63,143 nt of DNA from positions 1-63,143 of the forward strand of contig JALEJQ010000089.1 in the NCBI GenBank assembly GCA_022769565.1, read 5' to 3'. The notes below the pieces were generated by a model that ran no database searches, was not told the origin of the DNA, and worked only from the letters and a program-made list of their open reading frames with translations. Within the stretch, counting starts at the first letter, position 1. Each line of letters begins with the position of its first letter. Positions 59,952-63,143 of the stretch are shown here, one piece after another. A program made the position numbers and the translations under genes. Source of the stretch: Oscillospiraceae bacterium. Its GTDB lineage: Bacteria > Bacillota > Clostridia > Oscillospirales > Ruminococcaceae.

Positions 59952-60542
59952 CTATTCCTCCGAAAGCTCCGTTTCACCGATCTTCTGTACATCGCTCTTA
60001 ATAAGAAGCTCGTCAAAGCTTACCTGACCGTCACCGTTAGGCACAGCAGGAAGATCGTCAATAGAGGAAAGCTGAAAACAGCGCAGGAACGCAGAAGTCG
60101 TTCGATATGCTATAGGTTTTCCCGGAACATCCAGTCTGCCTGCTTCTTCAAGCAGGTTCTTTTCCACCAGCGAATTAACAACGCTGGAGCTGTCTATTCC
60201 TCTTATATGCTCAACAAATCCCTTTGTAACAGGCTGATTATAAGCCACTATGGTAAGCACTTCCATTGCCGCAGCCGAAAGCGGCGCAGCTTTTTTAGTT
60301 TCCATTGCGGCACGGATATAGTCTATATACTGCTCCTTAACGCAAAGCTGATAGCTGTCGGCAAGACGCAGAACCTGCATAGAGCTTTCATTTGTCTCAT
60401 AACGGTCGTTGAGAAGCTGTACTATTTTTTCGACTGTATCGGTATCTATTCCCGCCGCTTCGGAAAGACGCTGTATCTCCACAGGCTCGCCGCTTGCAAA
60501 AAGTATAGCTTCGATTATAGAAATTTCTTCGTTTATTTTCAT
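59952..60542 (-). CDS. scpB: Segregation and condensation protein B
   Basis: The 196-residue winged-helix protein has the ScpB blocks EAILFASGEPVEIQRLSEA near the start, EVLTIVAYNQPVTKGFVEHIRG and VVNSLVEKNLLEEAGR. It forms a dimer that binds ScpA within the SMC condensin and helps chromosome segregation. The gene lies five bases after scpA and four before ytfI, in the conserved order. Confidence 0.95.
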   Translation of the reverse strand: MKINEEISIIEAILFASGEPVEIQRLSEAAGIDTDTVEKIVQLLNDRYETNESSMQVLRLADSYQLCVKEQYIDYIRAAMETKKAAPLSAAAMEVLTIVAYNQPVTKGFVEHIRGIDSSSVVNSLVEKNLLEEAGRLDVPGKPIAYRTTSAFLRCFQLSSIDDLPAVPNGDGQVSFDELLIKSDVQKIGETELSEE

Positions 60543-60547
60543 AATGA

Positions 60548-61303
60548 TCAGCTGTACGAAACAGCAGGATCCTCCTTATCAGCGTTATTTTCTTCGGTTC
60601 TTTTTGAATAATTTTTATTAAAGGTTATCTCCGTATTATCGTCGTTAAGAAGAATTCTTCCCGATTTTGTAAGTTCAAGCACCGCAAGAAAAACGGCTAC
60701 TCTTTCAGACCTGTCGTTCAGACCTTCAAAAAGGCTGTCCGTGGTGCATTTTCCCGATTTGTAAAGATTTCTCAGAACGTAAATTATTTTAGATGTTACA
60801 GATACGATCTTTTTCTTGACAATGGTGTTAAAGGTTTCCTGCTTTACAGCTTCGTCAGGCTTTTTTACATTTATTCCAAGATAAGTTTCAAGCAGTATCT
60901 CCGGCTCGTGTACAAGAGAATAGGTATTGTCAAATTCGATCTTCATAGGCTTGCGCACGGTAATATTGTTTCCGATATACCTTTTCTGCATTATTTCAGC
61001 CGCAAGCTTACACAGCGAATACTCGATAAGCCGTCCCTGAAGCTCTTTTTTCATAGCTTCGGCTTCTTCATGTTTAGGCAGCAGAGAAACTGTTTTTATA
61101 TAAATAAGGTGCGCCGCCATTTCAAGGAACTCTCCGGCGACCTCCATATTCTGCTCCGACATATTGTTGATATACTCAAGATACTGGTCTACCAGAGTAA
61201 CTATGGGAATATCATTTATATTCAGTTTGTGCTTTGATATAAGATGAAGCAGAAGATCCAGAGGTCCCTCGAAAACTTCCAGCTTAAAAGAAATTGCTTC
61301 CAA
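60548..61303 (-). CDS. scpA: Segregation and condensation protein A
   Basis: A TTG start at 61303 follows GAGGTAATT and gives 251 residues. An in-frame start further upstream lies inside the S2P gene's end region and is not favoured. ISFKLEVFEGPLDLLLHLI is the classical ScpA N-terminus and contacts the SMC neck. The middle holds PIVTLVDQYLEYINNM and the C-terminal winged helix binds the SMC head. It is the kleisin of the SMC-ScpAB complex. It lies five bases after the S2P gene and before scpB. Confidence 0.95.
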   Translation of the reverse strand: MEAISFKLEVFEGPLDLLLHLISKHKLNINDIPIVTLVDQYLEYINNMSEQNMEVAGEFLEMAAHLIYIKTVSLLPKHEEAEAMKKELQGRLIEYSLCKLAAEIMQKRYIGNNITVRKPMKIEFDNTYSLVHEPEILLETYLGINVKKPDEAVKQETFNTIVKKKIVSVTSKIIYVLRNLYKSGKCTTDSLFEGLNDRSERVAVFLAVLELTKSGRILLNDDNTEITFNKNYSKRTEENNADKEDPAVSYS

Positions 61304-61308
61304 AATAA

Positions 61309-61977
61309 TTACCTCAGAAATAAAAAAATAACATTGTCCACCCAGCCCGTCAGAAACCACAACGCATTTGTGGATATGCTGCTCAGAAATGACAGCGGCT
61401 TGTCCAACAGCCCGGTAAACATTACAACAAACAGCACCGCAAAAATATATCTTTCGTACTTCATTATACCGAAATATTTGTTTTCGGGAAGAACGAGCGT
61501 AAGTATTCTTGAGCCGTCAAGGGGCGGTATCGGCAGCAGATTGAAAACCGCAAGTCCTATATTAAGTATGGCGCCGTACTGAAAAACATAAAGAAGTATT
61601 GACCAATCAAAACCTTTGCAGTAAGATATTATATATAGTATACGATAAACAAGCATTGACAGATAAGCAAGAATAAGATTAGACAGCGGTCCTGCCAGAG
61701 AGGAAACCGCCATTCCCACCTTGGGTTTCTTAAAATTACGAGCGTTGATGGGTACAGGATTTGCAGCACCCACTCCCGTGAACAGCATAAACAAAGCACC
61801 CCACAGACTTATATGCTTCATGGGATTAAGGGTTATTCTACCCTGATTTTTCGCAGTATCATCCCCAAGCCAGTGAGCGGTCAAGGCATGAGCCGACTCG
61901 TGAACGGGAAAAGCTACCGCTAAAACGATCAATCTTACCGCAAATGACATTAATCTCTGCTGAGTTAAGGCGCTCAT
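61309..61977 (-). CDS. Site-2 protease family membrane zinc peptidase (M50)
   Basis: The 222-residue protein has about six membrane helices. The HExxH motif is in FPVHESAHALTAHWLGD (about 24-28) and the third zinc ligand in NLLPIPPLDGSRIL (NPDG-type, about 153). Such short M50 proteins cleave within or near membranes, but no partner factor is seen here. It is the first gene of the run with scpAB, conserved across Clostridia. The promoter lies about 45 bases upstream. Confidence 0.92.
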   Translation of the reverse strand: MSALTQQRLMSFAVRLIVLAVAFPVHESAHALTAHWLGDDTAKNQGRITLNPMKHISLWGALFMLFTGVGAANPVPINARNFKKPKVGMAVSSLAGPLSNLILAYLSMLVYRILYIISYCKGFDWSILLYVFQYGAILNIGLAVFNLLPIPPLDGSRILTLVLPENKYFGIMKYERYIFAVLFVVMFTGLLDKPLSFLSSISTNALWFLTGWVDNVIFLFLR

Positions 61978-62021
61978 AAATCATTCTCCGTAAACACTTT
62001 GCAAAATAACTAAACATTTTG

Positions 62022-62050
62022 ATTATATCATATTTCATAAAAAATTACAA
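62022..62050 (-). promoter_or_regulatory. Promoter of the S2P-scpAB-ytfI-gerW-dacF-rluB run
   Basis: On the minus strand TTGTAA (62050-62045), 17 bases and TATAAT (62027-62022). Confidence 0.7.
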
Positions 62051-62119
62051 TAGATTTTCCCGATTTTCCATATGCAATAAAAAACTTTCGCTTTTTTCAA
62101 ACTTTTTTTCAAAAAACCC

Positions 62120-62148
62120 TTGCATTTTCTGAAAACATATGATAAAAT
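62120..62148 (+). promoter_or_regulatory. Promoter of rpmB
   Basis: TTGCAT (62120-62125), 17 bases and TAAAAT (62143-62148), about 45 bases before the ATG. It is divergent from the promoter at 62022-62050. Confidence 0.65.
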
Positions 62149-62193
62149 AGTAACGTTGACTTTGTAATGATTATGAAAAGGAGGTGTAACCTC

Positions 62194-62382
62194 ATGGCAA
62201 AGTGCGATTTTTGCGGAAAGGGTGTTACTTTCGGCATCAAGGTTTCCCACTCACATCACCGTACCAACAGAACTTGGAAGCCCAATGTTAAGCGTGTAAA
62301 GGCAATCGTTAACGGAACTCCTACTCATGTTTATGCTTGCTCCAGATGTCTCCGTTCCAACAAGGTTACCCGTGCTGTATAA
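62194..62382 (+). CDS. rpmB: Ribosomal protein bL28
   Basis: The ATG at 62194 follows a strong AAAGGAGGTG. The 62-residue protein is the zinc-binding form (MAKCDFCGKG at the start and YACSRCLRSNK near the end give a C-x2-C plus C-x2-C set) with the family core VSHSHHRTNRTWKPNV. It sits in the large ribosomal subunit. It is monocistronic, with its own promoter and terminator. Confidence 0.97.
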   Translation: MAKCDFCGKGVTFGIKVSHSHHRTNRTWKPNVKRVKAIVNGTPTHVYACSRCLRSNKVTRAV

Positions 62383-62408
62383 TTTATAATACACGTTATA
62401 TTAAAGAG

Positions 62409-62432
62409 GACGCTTTTAAAGCGTCTTTTTTA
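62409..62432 (+). terminator. Terminator of rpmB
   Basis: GACGC (62409-62413) and GCGTC (62421-62425) with extending TTT/AAA pairs, followed by TTTTTTAA. Confidence 0.85.
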
Positions 62433-62442
62433 ATATGCTCTA

Positions 62443-62603
62443 ATACTAATAACCATTTGTTCTATGGATAAAGACGGTGGATAGAATACGACCAGTCAAG
62501 GAAAACGACTGCAGGCAGGCTGGCGCCTGTCAAAGGAGTTTGACGCAGAGTGGGCGTATTATAGCCGCCGTGTATTATCCATAGGTTAAATGGTTATTAG
62601 TAT
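62443..62603. repeat. Foldback repeat element, copy 3 (161 bp)
   Basis: Perfect 16-base terminal inverted repeats ATACTAATAACCATTT (62443-62458) and AAATGGTTATTAGTAT (62588-62603). Inner arms are CTATGGATAA (62462-62471) and TTATCCATAG (62575-62584). Smaller hairpins fill the centre (CAGTC/GACTG, GTCAAA/TTTGAC). The reverse complement of 62490-62550 aligns with copy 1 from CACTC-GCGTCAA onward at roughly three quarters identity, with one gap. It sits just after the rpmB terminator. Confidence 0.75.
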
Positions 62604-62850
62604 CAGTAACGGATTGTCGAGCGTTCCTCAAATCGACGAAACGATTGCTTCGCATTAATCTGCTTTTTCCTATATTATGTTTTATCAGAAATCAGCTTTG
62701 CTGTAAAGATAGTTTTTGTATTAGAGGCAGGAATATACACTTTTTAGGCAAAATTGTTCAGTTAAAATTTGTCAGTTTGTTTTAGTGTTCCGGAAAAATA
62801 TGATACTTTCATTTATAACCGAATGTTTACACTCCTTAAAGGGTATTTGT
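62604..62850. other. No gene seen
   Basis: AT-rich sequence with no convincing open frame, promoter or repeat. It lies between the third foldback element and the candidate RNA unit. Confidence 0.5.
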
Positions 62851-62897
62851 AAAAAACACAGCTGCCCGTACACAAGAGTATGTATCCAGACAACTGT
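62851..62897 (-). terminator. Terminator of the candidate small RNA
   Basis: ACAGCTGCC (62858-62866) pairs with the 62889-62897 arm including G-U pairs, extended by inner pairs to a stem of about 16 bp with one mismatch. TTTTTT (62856-62851) follows on the minus strand. Confidence 0.65.
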
Positions 62898-63049
62898 AAA
62901 TATAGTATGTAAAACGATGATTATGACTTCTAAAAAGCCAAATATATTAATCAGCGTTTCATAGGTGTCATATTACAAATGAGCAATGGACGTTAATAAT
63001 GTTGTTCAAAAGCTGTCGGATAAAATGTCTTTGGGTAACAAGTTTCTAC
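62851..63049 (-). ncRNA. Candidate orphan small RNA of about 200 nt
   Basis: The interval lies between a strong minus-strand promoter (63056-63085) and a hairpin (62858-62897) followed by TTTTTT. It has no open frame of useful length and no ribosome binding site-led start. I see no match to tmRNA, RNase P RNA, SRP RNA, a T-box or a known riboswitch. It could be a trans-acting small RNA or the remnant of a mobile-element leader. Expression is predicted only. Confidence 0.4.
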
Positions 63050-63055
63050 AATTGT

Positions 63056-63085
63056 ATTATACCATATATTGTAATAAGATGTCAA
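63056..63085 (-). promoter_or_regulatory. Strong leftward promoter without a gene
   Basis: On the minus strand a perfect TTGACA (63085-63080), an 18-base spacer and a perfect TATAAT (63061-63056). Confidence 0.65.
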
Positions 63086-63143
63086 TACAAATAGTTTCCT
63101 CAAAAAGCAGCTTATCCTCATAGTTAGAAAACCGAAGTATTTC

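Noticed and set aside
59355-60611. A 418-codon open frame on the plus strand opposite ytfI and scpB
   Set aside because: It covers two well-supported genes on the other strand and its translation shows no domain or sensible composition.
62851-63049. 6S RNA as identity of the orphan transcript
   Set aside because: Length is right, but I could not find the closing stem between 5' and 3' ends or the large central bubble. Left as unknown.
1-63143. CRISPR array, tRNA or rRNA genes
   Set aside because: No regularly spaced direct repeats, no cloverleaf with a CCA-type end and no rRNA sequence were seen on reading both strands. A tRNAscan and CRISPR finder run would confirm.

Overview
The window is a low-to-mid GC chromosomal segment of an anaerobic Firmicute, most likely a Ruminococcaceae/Oscillospiraceae member (Ruminococcus-like). 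The grounds are a type III glutamine synthetase, an archaeal-type aspartyl-tRNA synthetase in an operon with gatCAB, a GH74 xyloglucanase-type lipoprotein, GerW/YtfI and CotJC-type genes, DUF951 and GGAGG-type ribosome binding sites. Species is not assigned. No tRNA, rRNA or CRISPR array was seen.

Layout. (1) About 1-9140 is the right end of a prophage. A leftward early operon carries a helicase fragment, a metallo-beta-lactamase-fold protein, a possible annealing protein, an SbcC-like ATPase, two small proteins, an AntA/KilAC antirepressor and another small protein. An immunity region follows (AT-rich membrane protein, XRE repressor, palindromic operators lying exactly in the spacers of two leftward TTGACA-N17-TATAAT promoters), then a large serine recombinase. 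The recombinase abuts a manganese-catalase/CotJC gene that lacks its N-terminus, so the phage appears to be integrated inside that gene. (2) 9.7-19.3 kb: AzlCD exporter, MFS transporter, FliB-like methylase, recD2-comF-mreB operon, and a membrane EAL protein. (3) 19.3-28.3 kb: M18 aminopeptidase, a DUF951-prfA-sua5-coaE-transglycosylase operon, an unknown gene plus an S1-domain protein, rarA, and a transglutaminase-like protein. (4) 28.4-37.1 kb: glyA, glnN behind a leader terminator, and the operon gatC-gatA-gatB-aspS, which would form Asn-tRNA and Gln-tRNA indirectly. (5) 37.2-44.4 kb: murD, two M42 peptidases, an acetyltransferase and a methionine-gamma-lyase-family gene, divergent from a lipid flippase. 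(6) 44.4-53.3 kb: triple helix-hairpin-helix protein, GH74 enzyme, HAD phosphatase, YibE/F, alkaline phosphatase, LacI-family regulator and a small membrane protein. LacI-type operators lie downstream of the GH74 promoter and of the small membrane protein promoter. (7) 53.3-56.6 kb: a three-gene biotin carboxyl-transfer module resembling transcarboxylase 12S, 1.3S and 5S subunits, with no membrane subunit. (8) 56.7-62.0 kb: the conserved S2P-scpA-scpB-ytfI-gerW-dacF-rluB run. (9) 62.1-63.1 kb: rpmB, then about 700 bases without a gene that hold a foldback repeat and a candidate small RNA.

Three foldback elements of 160-180 bp (at 19.3, 48.4 and 62.4 kb) share a homologous core but have different, internally complementary ends. 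They look like one mobile or structural repeat family. The strongest leads for follow-up are the prophage-split cotJC, the operator/promoter architecture of the immunity region, the foldback family, the glnN leader and the orphan promoter-terminator unit at the right edge.
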